Below, piece after piece: positions 1-10,247 of a stretch of DNA of 64,000 nt. Every line of letters begins with the position of its first letter. The first letter of the stretch is position 1. Below the pieces are notes generated by a model, which worked only from the letters and a program-made list of their open reading frames with translations, had not been told where the DNA came from and did not search any database. Origin of the DNA: Enterococcus sp. MMGLQ5-1 (lineage in GTDB: Bacteria; Bacillota; Bacilli; Lactobacillales; Streptococcaceae); the NCBI RefSeq assembly GCF_013155265.1, contig NZ_JABJXU010000004.1, positions 62,001 through 126,000 of the forward strand. The letters are read 5' to 3'. The translations under genes were made by a program, and so were the position numbers.

Positions 1-108
1 GCTCCAATTACCAACTAATGACATTACATTATTTTAACATTAAAAAGACTAAAAATCAGAGTAATTCTGGAAAAACTGCTTTGAATTTGAAAGGATTAAA
101 TTCAAAAA

Positions 109-424
109 GGAGCTGTGACATAAGTCCTAACCCCTTTTGTAATGTTCGTAATTTACGAGTTAAATTGCCTAAAAAATCTCAAAAAGTACATTGCCCGCTC
201 GGGTGAAGTACGACCGAGCGGGCAATGTACTTATTTGACAGGCTTTCTCGGATTTAAGCTGTTCAAATAGATATGTCTTCGGTCAGACAAAATGTCTCTG
301 ACTGAATAAACGAATGGCTTGCCTATTTTTCACAGTTTTAATCGGAGAGAGTAAGCACCTTTTTTACGATTTTTTATGAGGCAATTAGCCATTTTCTACT
401 TGCTAAACGTCTTTTGTTCTACCT
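109..424 (-). repeat. Dispersed repeat family 1, copy A
   Basis: Copy A ends in GGAGCTGTGACATAAG (109-124) and a degraded inverted counterpart near 411-424. It matches the reverse complement of copy C (22232-22576) over most of its length, including the block with CGGTCAGAC, the block with GGCAATTAGC and the end with GTCCTAACCCC. The hairpin formed by the 104-138 end, read on the minus strand, is followed by five T, so it can terminate the 48-aa gene at 432-578. Orientation is given as the strand on which the terminator end reads. Confidence 0.75.
186..230 (-). terminator. Perfect 17-bp hairpin inside repeat copy A
   Basis: Arms 186-202 and 214-230 are exact inverted repeats (core TTGCCCGCTCGG) with an 11-nt loop. 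On the minus strand the stem is followed by TTTTT, so it looks like an intrinsic terminator downstream of the minus-strand gene at 432-578. On the plus strand the tail is TTATTT, so weak bidirectional activity is possible. A related CTCGGGC/GCCCGAG hairpin sits in repeat copies B and C. Confidence 0.55.
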
Positions 425-431
425 TCAATTG

Positions 432-578
432 TTAATGATTTGTTGTGCCCCGTGTTTCAGTTCTAGTTGTTTTATTTTGGTCTTTTGGGTCAACATTGGT
501 CTTACCATCTCCACTAAAGTGTTCTTCATCATGTTGACTGGTATAATGACCAGCATTTTGATTGCGACGATTACCCAT
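432..578 (-). CDS. Small polar hypothetical protein (48 aa)
   Basis: The ATG at 578 (minus) is preceded by GAGGTG at a good distance and opens 48 codons to TAA at 432-434. The product begins MGNRRNQNAGHY and is extremely hydrophilic: rich in Asn, Thr, His, Asp and Arg, with no hydrophobic segment and no cysteine. It is divergent from gmk and has hairpins of repeat copy A as a plausible terminator. I do not recognise the family. The composition suggests an intrinsically disordered, stress- or nucleic-acid-associated small protein, but that is inference. The good RBS, an intact frame and a flanking terminator argue for a real gene. Confidence 0.6.
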   Translation of the reverse strand: MGNRRNQNAGHYTSQHDEEHFSGDGKTNVDPKDQNKTTRTETRGTTNH

Positions 579-732
579 TTTATTCACCTCAATTTCTAGA
601 TTATATTTATATTTTTATATATTTTTTATTAATAATCAATTATTTTGATTGAATCGATTATCAAGTGAAGCATGGATGAGTTATTAATATTACTTTTTTG
701 TTACAAAAATATTTATTTTTTATTACAAAGGA

Positions 733-1418
<686 letters not shown>

Positions 1419-1458
1419 ATAATATAGCTGGTTTATTGAGAAAGAGGAGAAATTAATT

Positions 1459-1800
1459 ATGATGTTAAAACCGTCAATTGACAAATTATTAGACCAAGTA
1501 AATTCAAAATATTCCTTATGTATTTTGGAAAGTAAACGTGCGCATGAATTAGCCGAGGGTGCTGAACCTACAATGAAGTTCAAATCGGTAAAAAATACTT
1601 TGCAGGCACTTGAAGAAATTGAAGCTGGTACGGTAAAAATTCATCCTAATCCAGAGTTGAAGCGTGAGCAAATTCGTCAGAAGGCAGAAGAGGAACGACG
1701 AGCTAAAGAGGCTGAAGAGCGGAAAATTCAAGAGCAGATTGCTCAAGAAAATGAATTGGCCGAAAAAAGCAGAGAAGCTAATGTTAATGTAGTGGAATAA
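1459..1800 (+). CDS. rpoZ: RNA polymerase omega subunit
   Basis: Omega helps assemble and stabilise RNA polymerase by latching onto the beta-prime subunit. The N-terminal half ([16 protein letters not shown], then [10 protein letters not shown]) is the diagnostic omega domain. The C-terminal third is a charged Glu/Lys/Arg helix, as in other Firmicutes omegas. It is 113 aa from the ATG at 1459; a second ATG follows directly at 1462, and GAGGAG at 1445-1450 serves both. It sits 40 bp after gmk, the standard neighbour, and should be cotranscribed with gmk and priA. Confidence 0.93.
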   Translation: MMLKPSIDKLLDQVNSKYSLCILESKRAHELAEGAEPTMKFKSVKNTLQALEEIEAGTVKIHPNPELKREQIRQKAEEERRAKEAEERKIQEQIAQENELAEKSREANVNVVE

Positions 1801-1899
1801 TTAATAAGGGAGCTAGGAGGATAACCTTGCTCTTTTTCTATTAATTAGTGTTTTAGGTGGTGAAAATATGCTGATTGATGCATATCAAAGGAGGCTTAA

Positions 1900-4281
1900 T
1901 TGCTAGTCGCTAAAGTTATTGTTGATATTGCTTTGATGCAAACTGATCGGGCTTATTCATATCTGGTTCCGCCAGAATTAGAAACAATTATTGAAAGGGG
2001 AATGCGAGTAATTGTCCCCTTTGGTAAGGGTGGTCGTTTAATTCAAGGCTTTATTATTTCGCTTGAAAGGCTTGAAGCAGTAGACTTTGACATAAAACAA
2101 ATAGTCAAAACACTGGATATTACACCAGTTTTAAATGATGAATTGCTAATGCTAGCCGATTTTCTTAAGGAAACAACGTATGCGTTTAAAATATCTTGCT
2201 TACAAGCAATGCTCCCTAATTTATTGAAGCTAGATTATGATAAGGAATTTATTAAGCTAATAGATAATCAGCAAACGGCAGCTATTTTTAAAGCTGGTTC
2301 AGTTATTTCTTGGCAAGAGGCATCCGATAAGAAATTATTGGCAGCCTTACAAAAACTGCGCTTAGTAGGAATGGTGGAGTTAAGCTATTTAACTAAGCAA
2401 AAGGGACACGCTAAGCTCGAAAAACGGATTACACCTAATGATATTACGGCTTTGGAACAGATTAATATACGAAAAAATGCCAAAAAACAGCAAGCATTAT
2501 TAAGCTATTTAAAGGGCATGACGGAGCCAGAGCTCATCTCACAGATAAAAGAACAGGGCTTTTCAACTGCGGATATTAATCAGGCAGAGGTGAGAGGCTG
2601 GCTGACGATTGACTTGGTTGAAATTTATCGAAAGCCCTTTGAAGTGATAGATTATGAGAAGGTTACCTCATTGACTTTGAATTCAGAGCAGCTATCAGCG
2701 GTTAAACAGATAGAGCAATCATTTGAAATGGCAAAAACTTTCTTGCTAGAGGGCATTACGGGAAGTGGCAAGACGGAGGTTTACCTACAGCTTATTGCCA
2801 AAGTACTGCTGGCTGGGCAAACCGCATTAATGCTTGTGCCAGAGATTGCTTTAACACCGCAAATGGTTACGCGGTTTGTCGGGCGCTTTGGCAAGTCGGT
2901 AGCGGTCTTGCATAGTGGCCTTTCTGATGGGGAACGTTATGATGAATGGCGAAAAATTGAACGTGGAGAGGCAAGGGTAGTGGTTGGTGCACGTTCGGCC
3001 ATATTTGCCCCTTTATTAAATATTGGCATTATCATTATTGATGAGGAGCATGAAGGCAGCTATAAGCAAAATAGCGTACCGCGCTATCATGCGCGTGATG
3101 TTGCGATTGAACGTTCAAAGTATCATCGATGTCCGTTAGTATTAGGGAGTGCAACGCCGAGCTTAGAGTCGCGTGCGCGCGCTCAAAAAGGGGTCTACGA
3201 TTTTCTTCGTTTAACGCAGCGCGCGAATCCTAAAGCGAGCTTGCCAACTGTTGATATTGTTGATTTCAGAGACTATTTTGGTGAGTTAAAATCTCAAAAC
3301 TTTACGCCGTTATTATTAGAAAAAATAAAAAATCGTCTGTCTAAAAAGGAACAGATTATACTTTTGCTTAATCGAAGAGGTCATTCTTCATTTATACTAT
3401 GCCGTGATTGCGGCTATGTTGTTCCTTGTCCAAATTGTGAAATTTCTTTAACCTTACATATGGATACTCATACAATGAACTGCCATTATTGTGGTCATAA
3501 AGAAGCCATCCCTCAGCAGTGTCCTAACTGCCACAGTAAAGAAATCCGTTATTATGGAACAGGTACGCAAAAAGTGGAAGCGGAGCTTAATACACTCTTA
3601 CCTGATGCCAAGGTGATTCGTATGGACGTCGATACAACTAGTAGAAAAGGCGCACATGCAAAGCTATTACAGCGTTTTGAAATGCAGCAGGCAGATATAT
3701 TGTTGGGTACTCAAATGATTGCTAAGGGTTTAGATTTTAGTAATGTAACCCTGGTGGGTGTTTTAAATGCGGATACTGCCCTTAATTTACCTGATTTTCG
3801 CTCAAGTGAAAGAACCTTTCAGCTATTGACGCAAGTTGCTGGACGTGCTGGACGTGCTGAAAAAGCCGGTGAGGTAGTCATTCAAACCTATAATCCAGAG
3901 CATTATGCGATTCAGCTTGTTAAGCATCAAGATTATGAGGCGTTTTATCAGCGTGAGATGGAATTTAGACGTTTGCTTGCTTATCCACCATATTATTTCA
4001 CGGTTCAATTGACAATTACGCACCGTGATTTAAAAAAAGCACAGGCTGAAAGCTTTCGGATTGCCCATCAATTAACTGAAACGCTTTCAAATCAGGCTAA
4101 AATTCTAGGTCCGGTACCTGCATTTATTGCCCGAGTTAAAAATGAATATTTTTATCAAATAATGATTAAATACCGTTTTGAATCCGGATTGTCGAAGGTC
4201 TTAAAATCAATTTTAGCTGAAAGTCAGAAAAAGGCCAGAGAAGGCTTGAAAATCATGATTGATGTTGAACCGCAAAATTAG
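1900..4281 (+). CDS. priA: Primosomal replication restart helicase PriA
   Basis: PriA is a 3'-5' DNA helicase that reloads the replisome at collapsed forks. The 793-aa product has an N-terminal DNA-binding region, Walker A GSGKT near residue 288, a DEEH box near residue 381, and a zinc-binding insert of paired CxxC motifs at about 501-550 (CRDCG, CPNC, CHYC, CPNC). The later helicase motif contains GTQMIAKGLDF. The start is TTG at 1900 with AAAGGAGG at 1887-1894, and the next residues (LVAKVIVDI) match the usual PriA beginning. It lies between rpoZ and def; no coaBC gene separates it from rpoZ, unlike in several related genera. Confidence 0.95.
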   Translation: MLVAKVIVDIALMQTDRAYSYLVPPELETIIERGMRVIVPFGKGGRLIQGFIISLERLEAVDFDIKQIVKTLDITPVLNDELLMLADFLKETTYAFKISCLQAMLPNLLKLDYDKEFIKLIDNQQTAAIFKAGSVISWQEASDKKLLAALQKLRLVGMVELSYLTKQKGHAKLEKRITPNDITALEQINIRKNAKKQQALLSYLKGMTEPELISQIKEQGFSTADINQAEVRGWLTIDLVEIYRKPFEVIDYEKVTSLTLNSEQLSAVKQIEQSFEMAKTFLLEGITGSGKTEVYLQLIAKVLLAGQTALMLVPEIALTPQMVTRFVGRFGKSVAVLHSGLSDGERYDEWRKIERGEARVVVGARSAIFAPLLNIGIIIIDEEHEGSYKQNSVPRYHARDVAIERSKYHRCPLVLGSATPSLESRARAQKGVYDFLRLTQRANPKASLPTVDIVDFRDYFGELKSQNFTPLLLEKIKNRLSKKEQIILLLNRRGHSSFILCRDCGYVVPCPNCEISLTLHMDTHTMNCHYCGHKEAIPQQCPNCHSKEIRYYGTGTQKVEAELNTLLPDAKVIRMDVDTTSRKGAHAKLLQRFEMQQADILLGTQMIAKGLDFSNVTLVGVLNADTALNLPDFRSSERTFQLLTQVAGRAGRAEKAGEVVIQTYNPEHYAIQLVKHQDYEAFYQREMEFRRLLAYPPYYFTVQLTITHRDLKKAQAESFRIAHQLTETLSNQAKILGPVPAFIARVKNEYFYQIMIKYRFESGLSKVLKSILAESQKKAREGLKIMIDVEPQN

Positions 4282-4299
4282 TACAAGTAAAGGAAAATA

Positions 4300-4791
4300 A
4301 TGATACGAGAGATTGTAGTATTGCCAGATGAGGGCTTAAGACAGCAAACGGAACAAATTAATGAAATTACTTCGGAGACATTGGATTTATTAGATGATTT
4401 ATATGATACGATGATTTCGGGTGATGGTGTCGGGATTGCCGCACCACAGATTGGTGAGAGCGTTAAAATAGCGATGGTTCAATTAGATGATGGCGAATTG
4501 CTGGAATTAATTAATCCTAAAATAATTCTTGCAACAGGATCGGATATCTTTGTCGAGGGCTGCCTTTCGATTCCTAATATGTATGGTACTGTTCGTCGAA
4601 ATACGAAGATTGTGGTTAATTATTTAGATCGTGATGGTGAGCAATGTCAAATTATCGCTGAAGCGTACTTAGCGAGAGTCATTCAGCACGAGATTGATCA
4701 TCTAAACGGCATTTTATTTATTGATAAAATGATCGAAGAAATACCAGAAAATGAGCTTGAAGCCTATTATGAAAAACACGACAATAGCTAA
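4300..4791 (+). CDS. def: Peptide deformylase
   Basis: It removes the formyl group from the N-terminal Met of nascent proteins. All three metal-site motifs are present in order: GVGIAAPQ, EGCLS (Cys ligand) and QHEIDH (two His ligands plus the catalytic Glu). The length of 163 aa fits the shorter class rather than the ~200-aa type 2 enzymes. It starts at ATG 4300, 18 bp after priA, and precedes fmt, which makes the formyl-Met-tRNA that creates the substrate. The pairing of def and fmt is widespread. Confidence 0.95.
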   Translation: MIREIVVLPDEGLRQQTEQINEITSETLDLLDDLYDTMISGDGVGIAAPQIGESVKIAMVQLDDGELLELINPKIILATGSDIFVEGCLSIPNMYGTVRRNTKIVVNYLDRDGEQCQIIAEAYLARVIQHEIDHLNGILFIDKMIEEIPENELEAYYEKHDNS

Positions 4792-4857
4792 TATCTAGTA
4801 TTTAATAATTAAATATATGGATTTATAGACTAATTCGTTGATTTATAAGGAGAAAAA

Positions 4858-5799
4858 ATGACTAGAATTGTATTTATGGGTACACCAGCATTCTCAGTAC
4901 CAATATTAGAAGGCCTAGTAGCCAATCACTATCAGGTGATTGCTGTTGTCACACAACCAGATCGACGTGTTGGCAGAAAAAAAGTGATTCAGGCACCACC
5001 AGTGAAGGTAGCTGCTGTAAAATTAGGTATCCCGGTTTTACAGCCAGAAAAAATTAAAGATAGTCTTGAAATGGCTGAAATAATTGCTTTAAAGCCGGAT
5101 TTAATTGTCACTGCAGCCTTTGGTCAATTTCTACCAGAAGCACTTTTACAAGCAGCCTCTATTGGGGCAATCAATGTTCATGCCTCATTACTGCCAAAAT
5201 ATCGAGGTGGCGCACCTGTTCATCATGCGATTATGAACGGTGACGATAAAACAGGCGTTACCATTATTGAAATGGTGAAAAAAATGGATGCGGGAACGAT
5301 GTGGGCACAACGTGAAATTCCAATTGAATGGGATGATAATGTTGGAACAATGTTTGATAAGTTAAGTATTCTTGGAAAAACACTATTACTGGAAACTTTG
5401 CCGTCTTATATTGCAGGTGAATTAAAAGGAGAAGCGCAAGTAGAGGCGCTAGTGTCAATCACACCAAACATTACTGCAGAGCAGGAGCGAATTGATTGGC
5501 AACAGGGTGCAGCTGCAATATACAATCAGGTTAGAGGTCTTTATCCATGGCCAGTTGCTCATACGACTTGGCAAAATGAACGCTTGAAAATTCAAAAAGT
5601 CGCTGTGATTGATCAGCAGACAGATAGCTTACCAGGCACAATTGTTAAGAAAGGTAAAAAAGAATTGCTTGTGGCAACTAACCATGGTTTAATTTCAATC
5701 AAAGAATTGCAGCCTTTTGGTAAGGCGCCAATGTCAATTGAGAGCTTTTTAAATGGCTTAGGACAGAAGTTAAAAGTAGGAGAACAATTTGGCGAGTAA
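4858..5799 (+). CDS. fmt: Methionyl-tRNA formyltransferase
   Basis: It transfers a formyl group from 10-formyl-THF to Met-tRNA(fMet) for translation initiation. The 313-aa protein opens with RIVFMGTPAFSVPIL and carries the signature SLLPKYRGGAPVHHAI with the catalytic Asn/His/Asp set of the formyltransferase fold in the N-terminal domain. A smaller C-terminal tRNA-binding domain follows from about residue 205. AAGGAG precedes the ATG at 4858. The gene overlaps the TTG start of rsmB by 11 bp, so the two are probably translationally coupled. Confidence 0.95.
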   Translation: MTRIVFMGTPAFSVPILEGLVANHYQVIAVVTQPDRRVGRKKVIQAPPVKVAAVKLGIPVLQPEKIKDSLEMAEIIALKPDLIVTAAFGQFLPEALLQAASIGAINVHASLLPKYRGGAPVHHAIMNGDDKTGVTIIEMVKKMDAGTMWAQREIPIEWDDNVGTMFDKLSILGKTLLLETLPSYIAGELKGEAQVEALVSITPNITAEQERIDWQQGAAAIYNQVRGLYPWPVAHTTWQNERLKIQKVAVIDQQTDSLPGTIVKKGKKELLVATNHGLISIKELQPFGKAPMSIESFLNGLGQKLKVGEQFGE

Positions 5800-7138
5800 G
5801 AAAATTCCAGCGTGGCTCAAGGTAAATCCAAGATTTTTAGCTTTACAAGCCCTTAACAAAATTCTGAGTGGCGAAGCATATTCAAATCTACTGTTGGGTG
5901 ATATGCTTAAATCGACTAGTCTTTCGGATCGCGATCGTGCCTTATTTACAGAAATGGTCTACGGTACGGTTGCCCGAAAATTGACTTTGAAATATTTTTT
6001 AAATACTGCGATTAAAAATCCTAAAAGGTTGGATGATTGGGTCGCTAATTTATTAATGCTCTCAGTTTATCAAATGCAGTACCTAGATAAAGTGCCAAAT
6101 CATGCAATTTTAAATGATGCCGTTGAAATTGCTAAAAATTTTGGTAATCCCGGTATTGGTAAATTTGTCAATGGTGTCTTGCGCAATCTGACTCGCAATG
6201 GCGTGCCAAATATTTTGGCAATAGATAATCCAATTGAGCGCTACTCGATTCAGTATTCAGTCCCTGAGTGGTTAGTTGAAAAGCTAATACAACAATACGG
6301 AGACGAACGAGCTCTTCAAATTTTTGATAGTCTTTTTGTTAAGAATAAAGCGAGCATTCGAGTGAACACTGCTAAAACTTCAGTTGCAAAGCTTGAACAG
6401 CAGTTAAATGCTTTGGACTTTGCGGTTAGCAAAAGTCAGCTATCGCCTGTGGGTCTAATTGCTAAGCGTGGCTTTTTTGCGGGTAATGAGCTCTTTGATA
6501 CAGGGGAATACACGATTCAGGATGAAAGCAGTCAACTGGTTGCACCGTTATTGGAGGTTCAACCCAATGATAAAATATTAGATGCGTGTGCGGCGCCTGG
6601 GGGTAAGACTACTCATCTTGCGACTTATTTGACGACTGGGAAAATTACAGCGCTTGATTTATATGACCATAAGCTAAAGCTGATTAATGATAATGCCAAA
6701 CGTCTAGGTGTTGATCGTTATATTGTCACTCAAAAATTAGATGCTACTCAGGTAGCACAGCATTTTCCAAAGGAAAGCTTTGATCGAATTTTAGTGGATG
6801 CACCATGCTCAGGTATTGGGCTAATTCGCCGCAAACCAGATATCAAATATCGGAAAATGGCAGCTGATTTTACAGCTTTGCAAAAAATTCAGTTGGCAAT
6901 ATTGGATAGTTGTGCGCAAGTGTTGAAAAAATCGGGTATAATGGTGTACAGTACTTGTACAATTATTGCAGAAGAAAATCAAGAAGTGATTGAAAGGTTT
7001 TTAGCAAGTCATGCTGATTTTGTGATTGAGAAAATTGAAACCTCTGTGGGACTCACAGAGGATGGTCAGCTTTTATTGACACCAGAATTATATAATACGG
7101 ACGGTTTCTTCATTTGTAAATTAAGAAAAAGGTCATAA
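5789..7138 (+). CDS. rsmB: 16S rRNA (cytosine-967-C5)-methyltransferase RsmB (Sun)
   Basis: It methylates C967 of 16S rRNA using S-adenosylmethionine. An N-terminal NusB-like helical domain (about 1-135) is followed by the Rossmann methyltransferase domain with DACAAPGGKTTHLA, the motif DAPCSGIG and the catalytic-cysteine motif YSTCT. The length of 449 aa is typical. The start is TTG at 5789, chosen because GTAGGAG lies six bases upstream and no better codon exists; it lies inside the end of fmt. The next gene is stp, the usual order in lactic acid bacteria. Confidence 0.93.
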   Translation: MASKKIPAWLKVNPRFLALQALNKILSGEAYSNLLLGDMLKSTSLSDRDRALFTEMVYGTVARKLTLKYFLNTAIKNPKRLDDWVANLLMLSVYQMQYLDKVPNHAILNDAVEIAKNFGNPGIGKFVNGVLRNLTRNGVPNILAIDNPIERYSIQYSVPEWLVEKLIQQYGDERALQIFDSLFVKNKASIRVNTAKTSVAKLEQQLNALDFAVSKSQLSPVGLIAKRGFFAGNELFDTGEYTIQDESSQLVAPLLEVQPNDKILDACAAPGGKTTHLATYLTTGKITALDLYDHKLKLINDNAKRLGVDRYIVTQKLDATQVAQHFPKESFDRILVDAPCSGIGLIRRKPDIKYRKMAADFTALQKIQLAILDSCAQVLKKSGIMVYSTCTIIAEENQEVIERFLASHADFVIEKIETSVGLTEDGQLLLTPELYNTDGFFICKLRKRS

Positions 7139-7169
7139 ATAGTTATTGGACTATAAGAAAGGTAGTGTA

Positions 7170-7910
7170 ATGGATTATAGTTATTTATCTAACATTGGCA
7201 AAAAACGTACTATGAATCAAGATTATGTCAAGGTTTTTAAAAATTTGCAAAACGTACTACTATTTTTACTTGCGGATGGTATGGGCGGTCATCAGGCAGG
7301 TGACGTTGCTAGTAAATTGACTGTTGAAACGCTCGGAGAGAGATGGCAAGCAACCAATTTTGAAACAGGTGAAGCAATTGCAGAATGGCTTGATGCAGAA
7401 ATTAAGCAGTTAAACAGCTTAGTTTTTGAGGAAGGGCAAAAGGATGCGTTCAGAGGGATGGGGACAACGATTGAAGCACTGTGCATTTTTGGCTGTGAAT
7501 TGATTTTGGCCCACGTTGGAGATTCGAGAAGCTATTTATTAAGAAGTGATACATTGATTCAAATTACCGAGGATCATTCTTTAGTGAACGAGTTGCGCCT
7601 ACTTGGTGAAATTACTGCTGAAGAGGCTAGCCACCATCCAAGAAAAAACATCATTACCAGAAGTGTTGGCATGCCTAATGATTTGAATGTAGATATCATT
7701 CAGCGGACGGTTCAGTCAAATGATTTATTCTTAATTTGTTCGGATGGTCTATCTAATATGCTTAGTGATGAAGAAATCCTAAAACTGCTCGTTTCATCAG
7801 AAACGCTTGAAGAAAAAGCCGAACATTTGATTAATCAAGCAAATGAGAATGGTGGTTTGGATAATATTACTGTGCTGCTAATAAAAGTTCCGGAGGTAAA
7901 CTATGATTGA
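7170..7910 (+). CDS. stp: PP2C-type serine/threonine phosphatase Stp
   Basis: It dephosphorylates targets of the neighbouring PASTA kinase and the kinase itself. PP2C metal-binding motifs are visible: NQD near the start, [19 protein letters not shown] and the C-terminal DNITVL. I chose ATG 7170 (246 aa, [18 protein letters not shown]) because AAAGG lies seven bases upstream and homologues begin at this point; a TTG at 7146 would add eight residues without a good RBS. It overlaps prkC by 8 bp, the conserved kinase-phosphatase pair that controls cell-wall growth and division. Confidence 0.93.
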   Translation: MDYSYLSNIGKKRTMNQDYVKVFKNLQNVLLFLLADGMGGHQAGDVASKLTVETLGERWQATNFETGEAIAEWLDAEIKQLNSLVFEEGQKDAFRGMGTTIEALCIFGCELILAHVGDSRSYLLRSDTLIQITEDHSLVNELRLLGEITAEEASHHPRKNIITRSVGMPNDLNVDIIQRTVQSNDLFLICSDGLSNMLSDEEILKLLVSSETLEEKAEHLINQANENGGLDNITVLLIKVPEVNYD

Positions 7911-9900
7911 AATCGGTAAAATTTTTAATGAACGTTATCGAATCATAAGCCCTATTGGCAGCGGCGGTATGGCAAATGTTTTCTTGGCCGAGGATTTAAT
8001 CTTACATCGACAAGTTGCGATTAAAGTTTTACGGACGGATTTTCAAAATGATCCGATTGCGATTCGTCGATTTCAACGAGAAGCCCATGCAGCCACTGAA
8101 TTAGTTCACCCAAATATTGTGAGTGTTTATGAAGTTGGTGAAGTAGATGGCATGCAATATTTAGCGATGGAGTATGTCAAGGGCAGCGATTTAAAACATT
8201 ATATCCGTGAAAATGCTCCCCTCTCCAATCAAGAGGCAGTTCGTCTGATTAGAGAAATCTTAGCAGCCATTACTGTAGCGCACGATCATAAAATTGTGCA
8301 TCGAGATTTAAAACCGCAAAATGTATTGTTAGATGAAAATTGTACTGCAAAAATAACAGACTTTGGTATTGCTACAGCTTTTAGTGAAACCGGTTTGACC
8401 CAAACCAACTCGATGCTTGGATCGGTACATTATTTGTCACCAGAGCAAGCAAGAGGAGCATCTGCTACTTATCGTTCAGATATTTATTCAATTGGGATTA
8501 TTTTGTTTGAGATGCTAACTAATCAGGTGCCTTTTGATGGTGATTCAGCAGTTTCAATTGCATTGCAGCATTTTCAGGAGGAAATTCCTTCTGTGCGCGA
8601 AATTAATCCAAATGTCCCACAGGCATTAGAAAATGTTGTAATTCGGGCAACGGCAAAAGAGATAGATAATCGTTATTCAACAACAGAGGCGATGCGTGAA
8701 GATTTAGCAACGGTGCTGAATCCGAGTCGGGCGAATGAATCCAAGTTGACCTTTGCTAAAGATCGTGAAGCGACCAAAACAATGTCTAAATTGGTGCTAA
8801 ATGAAGCAACGGCATCCAATCTGGTAAATTCGATGTCTGAATCGAGCCAACCTGAGAACCCGGCTACTAAAGCTAAGAAGAAAAGCAAGAAGTGGTCCAA
8901 AAAGAAAAAAATTCTGCTAATTTTAGGTATTTTGGCGGCATTGGTAGGCTTAATCTTGTTTGCCATTTTGACAACACCAAAAGATGTTACAGTCCCTGAT
9001 GTTACCAATCAAACACAAGCGGATGCTGAAGACACGCTAAAGGAAAGTAACTTAAAAGTCGGAAAAATAATTGAGGAGTCCAGTGATTCTGTTGATAGCG
9101 GCAAGGTTACTCGGACTAATCCTAAAGCAGATTCTGTTGTTAAGGAAGGCCGTTCTATTAATTTGTATGTTTCTTCTGGTAATACGACAATTGAAATCAG
9201 TGACTATACTGGTGGAGAATTTAGTGATGCGAAAAATGAATTGATGCAGACATATGGTCTTAAAGCGAGTCAAATTAAAGAAAAGAAGCAGTCAAGCGAT
9301 GAATATCCGAGTGGTACGGTTATCAGCCAAAGTCCAGCAGCTGGCACGAAAAAAGGGAATAAGTTTAATCCTGAGACAGATACAATTACCTTAACTGTTA
9401 GTACAGGACCTAAGGATTTTGTTATTGATAATTATATTGGAACTGATGCTACTGCTGCTAAGAATGCTTTAATTAACGCTGGATTAGCTGAAAGTAAAAT
9501 TCATATTGTATATCAACAGGTGACCTCTGGAACTGCTGGCGCTGTTATTGCGCAGGATCCTGCTGCCGGTCAGAAGGTTAATTTTGAAAGTGGTTCTGTT
9601 ACACTAACTGTTGCTCAAATATCGGAAATTGATTTAAGCAGCTTGATTGGTATGACAGAGGCCAATGCGTTGAGCTATGCGGAGGAAAAGGGTGTTTTAG
9701 TCAATGTGACTAGAGATTATAGTGATAGCGTTAAAGAAGGTAATGTGATTTCTGTAGATAAAACCTCAGCTCGTGCTGGTGAAACAATTACGATTGTGAT
9801 ATCTCAAGGTACGAAGCCTTCCTCATCCTCAAGCTCAAGTAACAGCAGCTCATCTAGCTCAAGTAATAGCAGCTCAGAGGAACCAACAGGTTCTCAATAA
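7903..9900 (+). CDS. prkC: Membrane Ser/Thr protein kinase with PASTA repeats
   Basis: This is the transmembrane kinase that senses muropeptides or lipid II and controls cell-wall synthesis. The kinase domain spans about 1-270, with GSGGMANV at 19-26, the ATP lysine in VAIKV (K41), HRDLKPQN (D135) and DFG (D153). A Lys-rich juxtamembrane segment leads to one membrane helix at about 337-357. Outside are four PASTA-like repeats (about 360-635). The protein ends in an unusual low-complexity tail dominated by Ser and Asn (about 638-660). The 665-aa length is normal. Repeat copy B with a strong terminator follows and ends the gmk-prkC block. Confidence 0.95.
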   Translation: MIEIGKIFNERYRIISPIGSGGMANVFLAEDLILHRQVAIKVLRTDFQNDPIAIRRFQREAHAATELVHPNIVSVYEVGEVDGMQYLAMEYVKGSDLKHYIRENAPLSNQEAVRLIREILAAITVAHDHKIVHRDLKPQNVLLDENCTAKITDFGIATAFSETGLTQTNSMLGSVHYLSPEQARGASATYRSDIYSIGIILFEMLTNQVPFDGDSAVSIALQHFQEEIPSVREINPNVPQALENVVIRATAKEIDNRYSTTEAMREDLATVLNPSRANESKLTFAKDREATKTMSKLVLNEATASNLVNSMSESSQPENPATKAKKKSKKWSKKKKILLILGILAALVGLILFAILTTPKDVTVPDVTNQTQADAEDTLKESNLKVGKIIEESSDSVDSGKVTRTNPKADSVVKEGRSINLYVSSGNTTIEISDYTGGEFSDAKNELMQTYGLKASQIKEKKQSSDEYPSGTVISQSPAAGTKKGNKFNPETDTITLTVSTGPKDFVIDNYIGTDATAAKNALINAGLAESKIHIVYQQVTSGTAGAVIAQDPAAGQKVNFESGSVTLTVAQISEIDLSSLIGMTEANALSYAEEKGVLVNVTRDYSDSVKEGNVISVDKTSARAGETITIVISQGTKPSSSSSSSNSSSSSSSNSSSEEPTGSQ

Positions 9901-9905
9901 TCTTA

Positions 9906-10127
9906 TTTATTTACTCGGGCGTAATTTGCCCGAGTAGAAAATCTGGCTTCAACGGCTTGAAATGTTCGATACAAGAAAAAATAATTCGCGATAAAAGACA
10001 TCGCTATAATTATTTTTAACCTGTACTCACATTTCAGAACGAGCTGTTTATGCTTTTTAGGCAATTTAACCCGTAGATTACGAACATTACGAAAGGGGTT
10101 AGGACAAAAAGTCCTGACCCCTTTTTT
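9906..10127 (+). repeat. Dispersed repeat family 1, copy B
   Basis: It begins with a TACTCGGGC/GCCCGAGTA hairpin (9912-9936), continues with the block AATCTGGCTTCAACGGCTTG (9940-9959) shared almost exactly with copies C and D, and ends with ATTACGAACATTACGAAAGG and the terminator hairpin. It lies immediately after prkC. The minus-strand open frame across it is a repeat translation, not a gene. Confidence 0.75.
10092..10127 (+). terminator. Intrinsic terminator formed by repeat copy B
   Basis: GGGGTTAGGAC (10095-10105), a loop of five A, GTCCTGACCCC (10111-10121) and then TTTTTT. The stem has a single G-T wobble. It is the likely end of the gmk-to-prkC transcript. Confidence 0.8.
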
Positions 10128-10154
10128 AATTTTAATAAAATAGGTGTTTGGGCT

Positions 10155-10197
10155 TTGCAAAAATATAATTTCATGGTAGAATTGGTATGTACCAATT
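10155..10197 (+). promoter_or_regulatory. nagB promoter and NagR-like operator
   Basis: TTGCAA (10155-10160), a 16-bp gap and TAGAAT (10177-10182). A perfect 8-2-8 inverted repeat AATTGGTA-TG-TACCAATT occupies 10180-10197 over the -10 and start site. Its core ATTGGTA..TACCAAT resembles operators of GntR/NagR (YvoA) regulators of amino-sugar use, so repression relieved by glucosamine-6-P is likely. Confidence 0.65.
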
Positions 10198-10247
10198 AAG
10201 AGTGCTATTTGAAATATAAAAAAGATTTTAGCTAGGAGTGAGAGTAA

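Larger units (their letters stand above)
1..431. other. Intergenic stretch with repeat copy A
   Basis: No credible gene is seen here. It holds dispersed repeat copy A (about 109-424) and a perfect 17-bp hairpin at 186-230. The open frame at 18-206 is only a translation of the repeat: the same peptide core appears in the minus-strand frame of copy B near 10 kb. Confidence 0.7.

Noticed and set aside
18-206. Open plus-strand frame of 62 codons
   Set aside because: It is a translation of repeat copy A; the same core peptide (NPFCNVRNLRVKLPKK) appears in another copy on the opposite strand. No RBS.
414-599. Hydrophobic plus-strand frame of 61 codons
   Set aside because: It is antisense to the 48-aa minus-strand gene, which has the better RBS and codon pattern; no RBS here.
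1801-1845. Weak hairpin between rpoZ and priA as terminator
   Set aside because: GAGC/GCTC stem with mismatches; the operon is expected to continue into priA, so not called.
9903-10160. Minus-strand open frame after prkC
   Set aside because: It runs through repeat copy B and shares the core peptide (NPFRNVRNLRVKLPKK) with copy A, so it is repeat sequence, not a gene.
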